Notes: generated by a model not told the origin, from the letters alone. 64,000 nt of DNA from Desulfobulbus alkaliphilus (GCF_016918545.1 NZ_JAFFQC010000010.1:57327-121326), one strand, 5' to 3'. Counted from the first letter of the stretch, positions 46,303 to 56,718 are shown. A program made the numbers and translations.

Positions 46303-47688
46303 TTACCAGCGCAAAAAAACGTCTCGACGGGCTGCAGCTGAACGCCGCAGTGCCGGGATATGTTCATCAACATAATCAATGACCCGAGCTTTTTTTCCTC
46401 GTGCCGGCCGCATGATCCGACCGACCACCTGCAACAGCCGGCCCTCGAACTTGATCGGAGTGGCCAACACCAGGGTGCTGAGACCAGGGCAGTCAAAGCC
46501 TTCACCGATGAGCTGCAAAGTGGCGATCAGCACGGCGACCCTCCCCTCACGCAATTCCGTCACGATGCGCTCCCGATTGTCGGAAGTCGCTCGACCTGTG
46601 AGCAAAGAAGCGGTGACACCTTGCTGCTTGACTAGCTGCTTCAGGGCCCGGCAATGCGCAACCCGATCTGAAACCACCAGAAGCGTGCCCTGGTGCCCCT
46701 GACGAACAAGGGTAACAATATCGCTGGCGATCAGACAATTCCGCTGCTCATCATTAACCAGCGCCTTGATCAAAGAGCTATAGTCCCACTGCCGGCAGGC
46801 AACGAAACCGGTGGACCGCTGGAGGAGATCCGGTCGCACAACAGCACCACTGGCCTCGAGAATACGGTTGTCCACCGTATACACCCGATCACCCATATAC
46901 GCATAGATCAACCTTGTCATAGCGCCTTCCCGGCGAAAAGCGGTGGCGGACAGCCCCAACATGTAATAGCTGTCAAAGGCTGCAACAACTTCGGTAAAAA
47001 GGCTGGCCGGAACCCGGTGGCACTCATCCACCACAATCTGGCCAAAATGCCGGGGCAGATTCACCAGGTTTTTTCTGGCGGAATTGACAATGGCCACCGT
47101 CACCGGTTGAAGGTCGAAAAGACCATCACCGACCTGGCCCGTTTCGATATCGAGAAACTGGCGAATCCTGTCCCGCCACTGGTAGAGGAGTTCCTTGGAG
47201 TGCACCAGGATAAGCGTCGGCTGTCGGCGCAGGGCAACAATATTCAGACACATGACCGTTTTGCCGGATCCGGTGCCAGCTTCAAGCACTCCGAAAGAGC
47301 GAGCCAGAACCGCCTCCACCGCTCGTTGCTGGTAGGCGCGCAACCGTCCATGGAAACGGAATTCTATCTCCGGAAGCAGTCGACGCTGGTCGTCAATTTC
47401 CGGAGGTTTTCCGGTTGTACGACGACAGAGCAACACCGCCTGATTACCGAAACCGCGGGGAAACACTAAGCCATTTTTTTCTTCACGATAATACAGCAGA
47501 TGAGGTTTGAGTTGCCTGCCGACCCAACGACCATAGCGCTTTGCGGCCTGATATTTGGGATTTTCCAGAGTCAAAGCAGCGCGAATGGCGGCAGTCAGCT
47601 CTGGCGGTGCTCCCGTGATCATGCATTCTTGACCGACGGTGAGACGGACGGAAGAATGACTGCATGCCGGTTGTGACCCTTTGCTCAT
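46303..47688 (-). CDS. DEAD/DEAH-box helicase, SSL2/COG1061-like
   Basis: 461 aa, superfamily 2. Walker A AGTGSGKT at about 137-144, motif II DECHR at about 222, motif III LSATAFR at about 247, motif VI QVVGRIMRPARGK at about 424. An N-terminal region (1-105) precedes. It is close in layout to standalone DNA helicases of the XPB/Ssl2 type. No nuclease neighbour, so no obvious restriction or repair system. The 285 bp gap upstream to 47974 has no convincing gene. Confidence 0.88.
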   Translation of the reverse strand: MSKGSQPACSHSSVRLTVGQECMITGAPPELTAAIRAALTLENPKYQAAKRYGRWVGRQLKPHLLYYREEKNGLVFPRGFGNQAVLLCRRTTGKPPEIDDQRRLLPEIEFRFHGRLRAYQQRAVEAVLARSFGVLEAGTGSGKTVMCLNIVALRRQPTLILVHSKELLYQWRDRIRQFLDIETGQVGDGLFDLQPVTVAIVNSARKNLVNLPRHFGQIVVDECHRVPASLFTEVVAAFDSYYMLGLSATAFRREGAMTRLIYAYMGDRVYTVDNRILEASGAVVRPDLLQRSTGFVACRQWDYSSLIKALVNDEQRNCLIASDIVTLVRQGHQGTLLVVSDRVAHCRALKQLVKQQGVTASLLTGRATSDNRERIVTELREGRVAVLIATLQLIGEGFDCPGLSTLVLATPIKFEGRLLQVVGRIMRPARGKKARVIDYVDEHIPALRRSAAARRDVFLRW

Positions 47689-47973
47689 ACTGCTCTTTTA
47701 CAAGATCTGTGCCAGCAACAAGGATAAAATCGGCCGACGCGGCAATAGAACCGTTTTTTATCCACCCGTACCTTGACACCGACTGAAAAATAATGCATCT
47801 TAAGAGGCTTTTTCTGAAACTTGATTTGATCGATCAGCAGCAGTCCCGCTGAATCGCTGTCCAAGGACATACACAGGAGCATTGCCCTACATTGTGCTCC
47901 ATTCTGCCCGAGCACGAACTCACCATAACGGACAGCGTTCCCGACACTCCGATTTTCTTTTATCGAGCGCAAC

Positions 47974-48594
47974 ATGGCAATACACCCTTATTACCGCAGT
48001 CTCAGCTACCTTATCATCCTGCTGCTTGCCGCATCGATGACCCACGCCCGGGAAAGATCTCCCCGAGACCTGGTCCTCTCCATCCCGGCGGAAACCGTGC
48101 AGGCAACCATACAATCCATCCTGCCCTTGACAATCCCAGCACACCATGAACTGTTACGAGGGGAAATCATACTCGAATCCCTTGATCAGTTATCCATTGA
48201 CAACAATATTATTACCGTGAGTGGCATGCTTTCCGGAAGAAACCTGGTGGCGGTAACCAACATTGCCGGTCAGGACATCCTGCTTCGACTCGGTCAGGCT
48301 CGCCTGCCGGTCACCTGCGACTTGATCACCCGCTTTGATTCCGAACGTAGGGAACTCTATGTCACCCCCAGGTTCCGCAATCCGGGGCAAAACAACAACC
48401 AGGAAAGCTCGCTTGCTCCCTTGCTCGGCGCCTTGGCCGGCAGGGAGTTTCATGTCGACCTCGATGCGTTGCGTCTCATTGGCATCACCATCGGCGACCG
48501 ATTAATCCCCCTTGCCCTGGACCCGGTCAACATAGTCAGCGAACATAATTCCCTCATCGTATTTCTCCAGCCCAAAGTTCACGCGTCCAATTGA
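47974..48594 (+). CDS. Hypothetical exported protein
   Basis: 206 aa with a signal peptide (hydrophobic 10-24, cut near Ala-Arg). The rest is beta-rich (LVLSIPAETVQATIQ, GRNLVAVTNIAGQDILLRLG, REFHVDLDALRL), in the style of lipid-binding periplasmic domains, but I recognise no family. It ends 36 bp before the HIT gene on the same strand, so may share its transcript. Confidence 0.7.
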   Translation: MAIHPYYRSLSYLIILLLAASMTHARERSPRDLVLSIPAETVQATIQSILPLTIPAHHELLRGEIILESLDQLSIDNNIITVSGMLSGRNLVAVTNIAGQDILLRLGQARLPVTCDLITRFDSERRELYVTPRFRNPGQNNNQESSLAPLLGALAGREFHVDLDALRLIGITIGDRLIPLALDPVNIVSEHNSLIVFLQPKVHASN

Positions 48595-48630
48595 TCACGT
48601 ACGGTATCTTCATTGTCCAGGAGGTCCAGC

Positions 48631-48972
48631 ATGTCTGAAAACTGTCTTTTCTGTAAAATTGTCGAGGGTGAAATCCCGGTCACCATCCTCTATGAGGATG
48701 AAGACATCATTGCCTTCAACGATATCAATCCCCAGGCACCGATACACTTCCTGCTCATCCCTAAAAAACACCTCAGTGGCCCGGAAGACGTGGCCATTGA
48801 AGATGAACGGGTGGCGGGAAAGCTGATGCGGATGGGAAATGAAATTGCCCTCCAGGAAGGATGCTCCCAATACCGGGTCGTGGTGAACAACGGTCCCCAG
48901 GCAGGTCAGACGGTTTTCCACCTCCACATGCACATCCTTGGCGGACGCGATATGTCCTGGCCTCCGGGGTGA
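48631..48972 (+). CDS. HIT-family nucleotide hydrolase (HINT-like)
   Basis: 113 aa. N-terminal CLFCKIVEGEIP and C-terminal catalytic triad HLHMH (the H-phi-H-phi-H motif). Cleaves phosphoramidates such as AMP-Lys. ATG 48631 has AGGAGG seven bases upstream, whereas the longer frame starts at 48613. Standard length for a HINT protein. Confidence 0.94.
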   Translation: MSENCLFCKIVEGEIPVTILYEDEDIIAFNDINPQAPIHFLLIPKKHLSGPEDVAIEDERVAGKLMRMGNEIALQEGCSQYRVVVNNGPQAGQTVFHLHMHILGGRDMSWPPG

Positions 48973-49085
48973 AAACACTATTCGCAAGCTATCACAGGTA
49001 CAAAAGCTTTAAACAGAGGGGCTATAGCAGACAGCCACGCTTTCCCGCAGCACCGGGCAGTATTGGCTTCTGAGCTTCTGAATAG

Positions 49086-50384
49086 CTACGCCGGGAGCAT
49101 GCCGTACAGGTAGTTGATAATGTCGGTTCGGGTGACAATACCAATGACCTTCTCGCCCTGTACCACAGGGAGATGACCGATATTTTTCCGCACCATCAGG
49201 TCCGCCGCCTCGTCTGCCGGTGCATCCGGAGATATGGTGGTCACGTTCCGGTTCATGAAGGCCTTGACCGGACTGTTCCACTGTTTCTGCAGACGTAGTT
49301 TTTTCAAGTCCCAGAGGACCACAATACCGAGCAGCCGATCCTCCTCTTCCACCACCACTCCGCGAATCTTCTCCTCCTCCATGATATGCCGAACCTGGTG
49401 CATCGGTGTATCCGGATTGACGGTTGTCACCGGGAAGGACATCATGTCGGCAACCAGCGCTCCGCCCACTTGCACCTCATGAAGAGCGGCAATGATTTTC
49501 TGACGAATCTCCCCGGCGGTCATCGACCCGCCGGTAATGGTGGCCGACCCGGCCCCCGGATGGCCGCCGCCGCCAAATCGCTGCAGCACGGTGTTAACGT
49601 TGATCTCCGGAACACTGCTGCGGCCAATGATAAAAAAACCGTTGCCTTCGTTGATAAAAATGACGAACACTGCGTCGGCGTTGACGATTTTTCCATACAA
49701 CTGCACCACCATGGCCAGTTCAACGTGCTTGTTGATGGTCACAACCCCAATATCGACCCGTTTGCCTTTGATCTCCTCCTGCTCGGCATCACGCATCAGC
49801 CGGAACAGAACTTTTTTCTGCACCTCACCATACGCCATATTGAGAAAATCAACGGCAATATTCAGATCGGCCCCCTGTTCGAGGAGAAAGGCAGCAGCCC
49901 GGGCATCCTCCGGGGTGGTGGAACTGAAGGTCAGTTGACCGGTATCTTCGTATATGCCGAGAAGGAAAAGGGTGGCCTGCAGTGGAGTCAAATCCAGGGA
50001 CTGGCGCTGAATCTCTCGCAGGAACAGAGTGATGGTGGCACCGACCTTTTCAACGCATTGCCAGTGAGGATTGATATCACCGATTCCCGGGTGATGGTCC
50101 CATAAAAAAATCTCCACATCGTCACGCTCCTTGAGTTGCCCCATTCCCTCCAGGCGCCGCCACTGATTGGTGTCGGTGATAATCATCCGGGTGACGGTCG
50201 CCGGATCGACCTCCTTGGCCAGGATGATATCAAAGGAAGTTTTATGCAGGGACAAAAAACGCTGGACATTGGGGTTGACGTTTCTGGGGCACACCGCAAC
50301 AGCGCCCGGATAGAGCAGAGTGGCCGCGATGATGGAAGACAGGCCGTCAAAATCAGTGTTTTTGTGGGTTGTTGTTATTTGCAT
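49086..50384 (-). CDS. DHH-DHHA1 phosphoesterase with two CBS domains
   Basis: 432 aa. HKNTDFDGLSS (7-17), FLWDHHPGI (about 93-101), DHHA1 RFGGGGHPGAGSA (about 265-277), then two CBS domains (about 312-370 and 375-430). This is the architecture of the first half of the A-adding enzyme at 28701, but without the nucleotidyltransferase. CBS domains typically bind adenosine nucleotides and would sense AMP or ATP. The function of this separate DHH-CBS protein is unknown. Confidence 0.9.
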   Translation of the reverse strand: MQITTTHKNTDFDGLSSIIAATLLYPGAVAVCPRNVNPNVQRFLSLHKTSFDIILAKEVDPATVTRMIITDTNQWRRLEGMGQLKERDDVEIFLWDHHPGIGDINPHWQCVEKVGATITLFLREIQRQSLDLTPLQATLFLLGIYEDTGQLTFSSTTPEDARAAAFLLEQGADLNIAVDFLNMAYGEVQKKVLFRLMRDAEQEEIKGKRVDIGVVTINKHVELAMVVQLYGKIVNADAVFVIFINEGNGFFIIGRSSVPEINVNTVLQRFGGGGHPGAGSATITGGSMTAGEIRQKIIAALHEVQVGGALVADMMSFPVTTVNPDTPMHQVRHIMEEEKIRGVVVEEEDRLLGIVVLWDLKKLRLQKQWNSPVKAFMNRNVTTISPDAPADEAADLMVRKNIGHLPVVQGEKVIGIVTRTDIINYLYGMLPA

Positions 50385-50445
50385 CGCTTCAATTCACAGA
50401 GAAAAGTCCTTCGTGGGGGAGCAGCAGAGATGAAAGGCATCGTCC

Positions 50446-52461
50446 TTATTCGATCTCAAACGACATCAGCACTTCATCAGCCCCCACCGCCTGACCTTTT
50501 TGCACCAGGACATCAGCAACAACACCGTCCACCGGAGAAGCCACCCCGCTTTCCATTTTCATGGACTCGAGAATCACCAGATTCTGACCGCGGTGGACAC
50601 GTTCGCCTTTTTGAGCAAGGACATCCACCACCAGACCCGGCATGGGGCACAGGAGGATGTTGTTAAGCACCACATCGGCTTTCTCCGGCATATACTGCAT
50701 CAGGGCCCATTCTTTCGGAGTATAGACCTCAAACAAACGGGAAATACCATTGAATGACATAAACATGAAAGACTCATCAAAGCGGATCCGGAAACGGTAG
50801 TCCTGGCCGTTGATATTGAGTTTGAGGCGACGGCGAAAGAATTCAAAGGTCGGAATTTCTACCTCATGCCTGGTCCCGTCGACCTGGATGGTGCACAGGC
50901 GACCGCTGACCGGCGTGCCCTCCAGAACCACCTCGAAGACATCCCCTTGGCAGCGAACCATGTACGGGTGCATCCGATCCGCCTCCCGCTTACCGCCGAT
51001 GTTGGAGATCATGGGCCGCAGTGATTCCCGTACCGCTACGGTGCGGGTATGGTAAATAAGGGTGGCCGCCAAGGCAGACAGTTGCAGATGTCGCAGGGCC
51101 GGTGACCGCTTGGATGTTCCACCGTCAAAATGCTGCTCAACAAAACCGGTACTCAGGCTTCCCTCGGCAAATTCAGGGAGACACAGCACCCGGGTGACAA
51201 AATCAATATTGGTTGCAACACCCTCAATGTGATACCCATTGAGCGCTTCAATCAGGATCCTTCTGGCATCCTCTCTGGTTTTTCCATAACTGATGACTTT
51301 AGCCAGCATGGAATCATAAAAGACGTCTACCTTGCCGCCGATATTGATACCACTGTCCACCCGGATCCCCTGCCCCCGTGGTGCAGCATAGCGGGTGACC
51401 ATACCGGTTGCCGGCGTGAATCCCCGCTCCGGTTCCTCGGCGCAGATCCGCGCTTCAATAGCCCAACCGCTGAAATTAATACCACTCTGCGCAAAAGGCA
51501 ATGCTTCACCGGCTGCGATACGCAACTGCAATTCAACCAGATCGAGTCCAGTAATCATTTCGGTGACCGGGTGCTCGACCTGCAAACGGGTGTTCATTTC
51601 CAGAAAATAAAAATTGTGCTGGTTGTCCATGACAAACTCGACCGTGCCGACATTGACATACCCGGCATAGCGGGCAAGGTCACAGGCAGCCTGGCCCATC
51701 CGTCGCCGCAGATCGGGCGAAACCGCTGGTGACGGTGATTCCTCGATGACCTTCTGATACCGCCGCTGGATGGAACACTCCCGTTCACCCAAATGAACGA
51801 TATTACCATGAATGTCCGCCACTATCTGCACCTCGATGTGACGGGGTTGCTCGATATAGCGTTCGACAAAAATACGGGTATCGTTGAACGCTTTTTGCGT
51901 TTCCTGGCGGCTGGCGGCCAGAGCCGCCGACATATTTTCGGGGGTCCGGACAATACGCATCCCTTTGCCGCCACCACCGGCGGCCGGCTTGAGCAGAATC
52001 GGATACCCGACCGCTTCGGCCGCCTGCAGAGCTTCCTCCACATCCTTCAATGCTTCGATGTGGCCGGGAATAACCGGTACTCCGGCCTTTTTTGCCAGTT
52101 CCTTGGAGGTTATCTTGTCCCCCATTATCTCAACGACCTTTGCCGGCGGGCCGATAAATGTCAGGCCAGCTTCCTGTACGGCCTCAGCGAACCGAGGGTT
52201 TTCCGAGAGAAAACCGTAGCCGGGATGCACGGCTTGGCACCCGGTAGCCTTGGCTGCATTAATGATTTTTTCGATCACGAGATACGACTGCTGCGAGGGT
52301 GAAGCACCAATATGCACCGACTCATCCGCCAGGTGGCGGTGCAGACTACGACTGTCGGCATCGGAGTAGACCGCCACGGTGGCAACACCAAGCCGGTTGC
52401 AGGTTCGAATGATACGAATGGCTATTTCACCACGATTAGCGATCAAAATTTTGTCAAACAT
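50446..52461 (-). CDS. Biotin carboxylase fused to biotin carboxyl carrier protein (acyl-CoA carboxylase alpha)
   Basis: 671 aa. Biotin carboxylase domain: LIANRGEIAIR (5-15), ATP loop KPAAGGGGKGMR (about 157-168), EMNTRLQVEHPVTE (about 286-299). A linker is followed by the carrier domain with the biotinylation site ESMKME at about 636-641. Together with the carboxyltransferase gene at 52470 it makes a two-component propionyl/methylmalonyl-type carboxylase using ATP and bicarbonate. ATG 52461 has GAGG five bases upstream. Confidence 0.92.
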   Translation of the reverse strand: MFDKILIANRGEIAIRIIRTCNRLGVATVAVYSDADSRSLHRHLADESVHIGASPSQQSYLVIEKIINAAKATGCQAVHPGYGFLSENPRFAEAVQEAGLTFIGPPAKVVEIMGDKITSKELAKKAGVPVIPGHIEALKDVEEALQAAEAVGYPILLKPAAGGGGKGMRIVRTPENMSAALAASRQETQKAFNDTRIFVERYIEQPRHIEVQIVADIHGNIVHLGERECSIQRRYQKVIEESPSPAVSPDLRRRMGQAACDLARYAGYVNVGTVEFVMDNQHNFYFLEMNTRLQVEHPVTEMITGLDLVELQLRIAAGEALPFAQSGINFSGWAIEARICAEEPERGFTPATGMVTRYAAPRGQGIRVDSGINIGGKVDVFYDSMLAKVISYGKTREDARRILIEALNGYHIEGVATNIDFVTRVLCLPEFAEGSLSTGFVEQHFDGGTSKRSPALRHLQLSALAATLIYHTRTVAVRESLRPMISNIGGKREADRMHPYMVRCQGDVFEVVLEGTPVSGRLCTIQVDGTRHEVEIPTFEFFRRRLKLNINGQDYRFRIRFDESFMFMSFNGISRLFEVYTPKEWALMQYMPEKADVVLNNILLCPMPGLVVDVLAQKGERVHRGQNLVILESMKMESGVASPVDGVVADVLVQKGQAVGADEVLMSFEIE

Positions 52462-52469
52462 ATCGAGCC

Positions 52470-54023
52470 TCAAAGAGGAATATTTCCGTGTTTACGATCT
52501 GGTCCCTTGGTTCTTTTACTGTCCAGCACCTGCAGGGTACGGATGAGATGCGGTCGCGTATGCCGGGGAAAAATAACATCATCAATGTAGCCCCGCTGGG
52601 CAGCAAGAAAGGGGTTGGCAAAGGTGCTACGATATTCCTCCATTTTTTCATTAAGCACACTTTCCGGATCATCAGCTTCATAAATAGCCTTGCGATGAAT
52701 GACCTCAGCCGCACCCTTGGGACCCATCACCGCAATCTCCGCCGTTGGCCAGGCATAATTCACATCGCAATGGATATGTTTGGAATTCATCACCAGATAG
52801 GCCCCCCCGTAGGCCTTGCGGATAATGACCGAAATTCGGGGGACAGTAGCCTCGGTGAAGGCATAGAGCAGTTTGGCGCCATGACGGATTATGCCGCCAT
52901 GCTCCTGATCCGGCCCGGGCATGAAACCGGGGACATCGACCAGAGAAATCAGTGGAATATTGAACGCATCACAAAAACGAACAAAACGTCCAGCCTTGAA
53001 GGACGCATCGTTATCCAGTACCCCGGCAAGCACGGCAGGCTGATTGGCCACCAAGCCCACAGTCTGACCGCCAAGCCGCCCCAGACCGCAGATTATGTTG
53101 CGGGCAAACCCGGCATGAACCTCCATGAACTCGGCGCCGTCGAGAATACTATGGATGAGCACATGCATGTCGTAGGTCTGGTGGGAATTGCCAGGGACAA
53201 GATAATCGAGTACCGGGTCGGAACGTTCCGGTGAGTCACTCAAATCGAGAATAGGCGCCCGATGCTGATTGCTCGAGGGCAGATAGCTGATCAGACGCCG
53301 TACCTCGCGCAGGCAGAGTACATCATTGGGCACGGTAAAATGGGCCACACCGCTTTTCTGAGCATGCACCCTGGCCCCACCCAGATCCTCGGAGGTGATG
53401 TCCTGATGGGTGACCGTTTTGACCACACTCGGCCCGGTCACGAACATGTAGGAAGAATCCTCGACCATAAAGACAAAATCGGTAATCGAAGGACTGTACA
53501 CGGCACCACCGGCACAAGGCCCCATGATGCAGGAAATTTGCGGTACGACACCGCTGGCGCGGACATTACGGTGAAAAATTTCACCATAAGCGGCCAAGGC
53601 GTCGACACCTTCCTGGATTCGTGCTCCTCCGGAATCATTGAGTCCGATAATGGGTGCACCCACCTTGACGGCCAGATCCATGACTTTACAGATTTTCTGG
53701 GCATGGGCCTCACCCAGCGAACCGCCGATGACCGTAAAATCTTGACTGAAAACAAAAACCTCCCGGCCGTCAATGGATCCATGCCCGGTGATAACCCCAT
53801 CGCCAAGATAACTTTTTTCATCCCTGAGGCTGCCGCCCCGACCGAGTTTGAGGACATCGAACTCTTCAAAGGAGCCATCATCCAGCAGCAGATCGAGCCG
53901 CTCCCGGGCCATGAGTTTGCCTTTCTGATGCTGGGCTTCCTTCTGCTGGGGCCCACCGGCAGAGATCGATTCCGCCCGCAGTCGTTCTAGAGTTTCTAAG
54001 GTTGCGTGATATTGGGTATCCAT
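52470..54023 (-). CDS. Acyl-CoA carboxyltransferase (PccB/MmdA type)
   Basis: 517 aa. Crotonase-like carboxyltransferase fold with RERLDLLLDDGSFEEFD near 40, SGGARIQEG (about 120-128), MGPCAGGAVYSP (about 146-157) and VDVPGFMPG (about 372-380). It moves CO2 from carboxybiotin to an acyl-CoA, or the reverse. ATG 54023 has GAGGAG upstream. The next gene on the strand is the biotin carboxylase, and the preceding ones are Na+ pump subunits. The true substrate (methylmalonyl- versus propionyl- or glutaconyl-CoA) is not fixed by the motifs I can read. Confidence 0.92.
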   Translation of the reverse strand: MDTQYHATLETLERLRAESISAGGPQQKEAQHQKGKLMARERLDLLLDDGSFEEFDVLKLGRGGSLRDEKSYLGDGVITGHGSIDGREVFVFSQDFTVIGGSLGEAHAQKICKVMDLAVKVGAPIIGLNDSGGARIQEGVDALAAYGEIFHRNVRASGVVPQISCIMGPCAGGAVYSPSITDFVFMVEDSSYMFVTGPSVVKTVTHQDITSEDLGGARVHAQKSGVAHFTVPNDVLCLREVRRLISYLPSSNQHRAPILDLSDSPERSDPVLDYLVPGNSHQTYDMHVLIHSILDGAEFMEVHAGFARNIICGLGRLGGQTVGLVANQPAVLAGVLDNDASFKAGRFVRFCDAFNIPLISLVDVPGFMPGPDQEHGGIIRHGAKLLYAFTEATVPRISVIIRKAYGGAYLVMNSKHIHCDVNYAWPTAEIAVMGPKGAAEVIHRKAIYEADDPESVLNEKMEEYRSTFANPFLAAQRGYIDDVIFPRHTRPHLIRTLQVLDSKRTKGPDRKHGNIPL

Positions 54024-54156
54024 GCTCCTCACCTGGTAACGGAATCCGATGTCCCGCCCAGGCAGGGGCGGGAACCGATTCTCGATTATTGGTTTTTTTG
54101 TTATAGTACGCAGCCGACCTGTTCCACAGTACAATCGGCCTGCTTGCCTTGCACTT

Positions 54157-55284
54157 TCAATTGAGCAGGGCCAGGAATATCCCCGCCGCAATGGCTGAGC
54201 CGATTACCCCGGCAACATTGGGCCCCATGGCATACATCAGGAGGAAATTGGAAGGGTTGGCCTCCCGACCGACGGTCTGGCAAACCCGTGCCGCCATGGG
54301 TACCGCGGAAACACCGGCCGCACCGATGAGGGGGTTGACCTTGCCACCGGTGAGTTTATACATCAGCTTACCCATGAGAACACCAGAGGCTGTGCCGATG
54401 GCAAAGGCGACCAGGCCCAGGACAATGATCTGAATGGTTTGGATGGTGAGGAAATATTCGGCACTGGCCTTGGCGCCAACGGTTAAACCTAAAAATATCA
54501 CGATAATATTATTCAGTTCGTTTTGAGACGCTTTGCTGAGACGATCAGTGACCCCACACTCACGAAACAGATTACCAAGCATCAGCATACCCAGCAGCGG
54601 CAAGGCGGCGGGTAGAAAGAGACCGGTAATCAGAATGACAACAATGGGAAAGAGGATTTTTTCGGTCTTGGAGACCTCACGCAATTCCTCCATAACCACG
54701 GCTCGCTCCTTTTTGGTGGTCAATGCCCGCATGATGGGAGGCTGAATGATGGGGACCAGAGCCATATAGGAATAGGCGGCCACCGACACGGCACCCAGAA
54801 GATGTGGAGCCATCATGGATGTCAGATAGATGGCTGTAGGCCCGTCCGCGCCACCGATAATACCGATGGCCCCGGCCTCCTGCGGGCTGAAGCCAAAGGC
54901 AAGAGCCCCAAGAAAGGTGATGAATATCCCCACTTGAGCAGCAGCGCCAAGGAGCAGGGTCTTGGGGTTGGAAATCAGGGGGCCAAAATCGGTGAGAGCA
55001 CCGATACCAAGAAAAATAAGCGGTGGGTAGATTCCCAGCTCAATCCCCATGTAGAGATAATACAACAAACCTCCAGGTTGACCATTGTCAGGCGACAGCA
55101 TCAATGGCGACAGGGGAAAATTGACCAGAAGCATACCAAAACTGATCGGCACCAGCAACAGCGGTTCATACCTTTTGGCTATGCCGAGATAGAGTAAAAA
55201 CAGGGCAATGGCCATCATCACCAGACTGGACACACTCGCATTGGCAAATCCGGTTGACTCAATAATTTCCAAGATCATTTCCAT
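54157..55284 (-). CDS. Na+-translocating decarboxylase subunit beta
   Basis: 375 aa, about nine to eleven membrane helices. The signature [14 protein letters not shown] (about 141-154) contains the essential Asp; [16 protein letters not shown] (about 260) is also conserved. The beta subunit couples decarboxylation of carboxybiotin to Na+ export. ATG 55284 chosen; GTG 55290 is the alternative, with GGAGG four bases before it. Together with the gamma-like subunit at 55449. Confidence 0.93.
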   Translation of the reverse strand: MEMILEIIESTGFANASVSSLVMMAIALFLLYLGIAKRYEPLLLVPISFGMLLVNFPLSPLMLSPDNGQPGGLLYYLYMGIELGIYPPLIFLGIGALTDFGPLISNPKTLLLGAAAQVGIFITFLGALAFGFSPQEAGAIGIIGGADGPTAIYLTSMMAPHLLGAVSVAAYSYMALVPIIQPPIMRALTTKKERAVVMEELREVSKTEKILFPIVVILITGLFLPAALPLLGMLMLGNLFRECGVTDRLSKASQNELNNIIVIFLGLTVGAKASAEYFLTIQTIQIIVLGLVAFAIGTASGVLMGKLMYKLTGGKVNPLIGAAGVSAVPMAARVCQTVGREANPSNFLLMYAMGPNVAGVIGSAIAAGIFLALLN

Positions 55285-55448
55285 TGGCACACTACCTCCA
55301 TGAACGATGGATGGTTGTGGGAAGGTTCAAAAGTGTCCTATCCCCGCACCGAAACCAAGCCACCTGCCTGTCCTCATAGACCGCGCCGGTGAAAGATCCC
55401 TCTCTGCTCTTCAGGTTATGGAACCATTTCCTTGCACCCGATGCTCGT

Positions 55449-55856
55449 TTACTCTTCGCAGCTTGGGATAAAAATAAAGACCCCCTCGCCAAGAGGTTGC
55501 AATGTACCGTTTTCAATAAGACAACGGATGGAAAGGTGAGGATGGGGCAGGTGATATTCTTTGGCAAGGGCGTATAACTCGGATAATTGAAACTCCGAGG
55601 GTAATTCTTCAATCAAAGGAGTAAACACCCGCGCAGTCGTCTCAACATCACTGGGATCTGGGGGGGGAACGCGAATAGTGGGTTTGGTTTCTGGGATCAC
55701 CTCAGGTTTGGCGGTCAATTTTTCCATCAATGCCAGCACATTGTGCAGTTGGGAGATGATCAGCGTGAGCACAATCAGACCGATGAATACCATGCTGACC
55801 CCGGTTGCGGCAATAAACCAACCATTGTTGGCTGAAATAGCATCAAAACCGTACAT
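55449..55856 (-). CDS. OadG-family gamma subunit of Na+-pumping decarboxylase
   Basis: 135 aa. One N-terminal membrane helix (about 14-35), then a linker with PETKPTIRVPPPDPSD, and a C-terminal soluble part. OadG proteins help assembly and bind Zn or the carrier. GAGGAGAG precedes ATG 55856. First gene of the decarboxylase operon; MITE copy 14 lies just upstream at 55886-56104. Confidence 0.82.
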   Translation of the reverse strand: MYGFDAISANNGWFIAATGVSMVFIGLIVLTLIISQLHNVLALMEKLTAKPEVIPETKPTIRVPPPDPSDVETTARVFTPLIEELPSEFQLSELYALAKEYHLPHPHLSIRCLIENGTLQPLGEGVFIFIPSCEE

Positions 55857-55885
55857 TTGAGGTCTCTCCTCAGCTTAGCCCTCAA

Positions 55886-56104
55886 CCTGAATCCGTGACG
55901 GCTGGACTCTTGTCTTGGATGTATCTTGCTGTAATAAAATTATAATTATTGCAAAATCCTTGATAATACCTTCACCAAACGCCCTTCGGAAGCATCCGTT
56001 CGTACGCCATCCTCATTGCCCGTACCCGTCCGATAAAGTTGTCCATTAATCGAACGGTCACAGACCATAAAGCTGACGCACGGACATACGCTCATGGATC
56101 CAGG
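55886..56104 (-). mobile_element. MITE copy 14, full length
   Basis: 219 bp upstream of the Na+-pump operon. CCTGAATCCGTGACGG at one end, CGCTCATGGATCCAGG at the other, all hairpins present. Flanks CTCAA and ATTTT do not match. Its presence separates the operon from any distal promoter. Confidence 0.88.
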
Positions 56105-56618
56105 ATTTTGGCGTGCACACTGCTGATACGCAGTGCATGAATTGCTGCACTGCCGGATGATTACCTGAAGCTGTTATAACGGGCTCAGAGCCTGGGCATT
56201 TTTACCTTCTTTGCAGCAAAAACCAGACTCCGTACTCGTGAATATTCTTGCTGAAACTACTTCAATCTTGTCTTAGCAGCATTCCTGGGTCCAGGAAGCG
56301 CTCCAGAAGATGTCATACTTGCTTGTGATAATACAGTACCGCGCACTGTATCCGACAAGTTGCAAGCAGGCAGGTGATTATCGCATCCAGCATCCAATCA
56401 CAACATCGCTGGGCAGTGCAAAGATTGAAAAAGACCTTTATTCTTGCGATAATGTGCTGGAGTGGGTTGATCACTGGCGAAGATTTTTACAACTCTTCAT
56501 ACCCGAAATAGAACCACGATGTCAAATCCTTAGTGCAAGCCGGCACCGATGTACCCGTACAGAACGATAATGATCCTGTCCAGGTTGCAAGAAACCTTAT
56601 CCGGCGGTGTTTCCACTG

Positions 56619-56718
56619 CCTGAATCTGTGACGGCTAAACTCTTTGTGGATATATCTTTCTATAATAACATTATAACTGGAGCAAAAAACCTTGATAATA
56701 CCCTTCACCGGGTGCAGG
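56619..56718 (-). mobile_element. MITE copy 15, truncated
   Basis: Left end CCTGAATCTGTGACGG and the AT-rich hairpin are intact; the GC hairpin and the right end are lost or replaced by CCGGGTGCAGG. The 56105-57040 region around it holds no recognised gene. Confidence 0.75.

Noticed and set aside
47685..47975. A 96-codon minus-strand frame upstream of the helicase gene
   Set aside because: No recognisable domain, odd composition, and it overlaps the likely leader of 47974-48594.
56310..56570. An 86-codon plus-strand frame between two MITE copies
   Set aside because: No family signal, no ribosome-binding site; looks like chance open frame in a degraded region.
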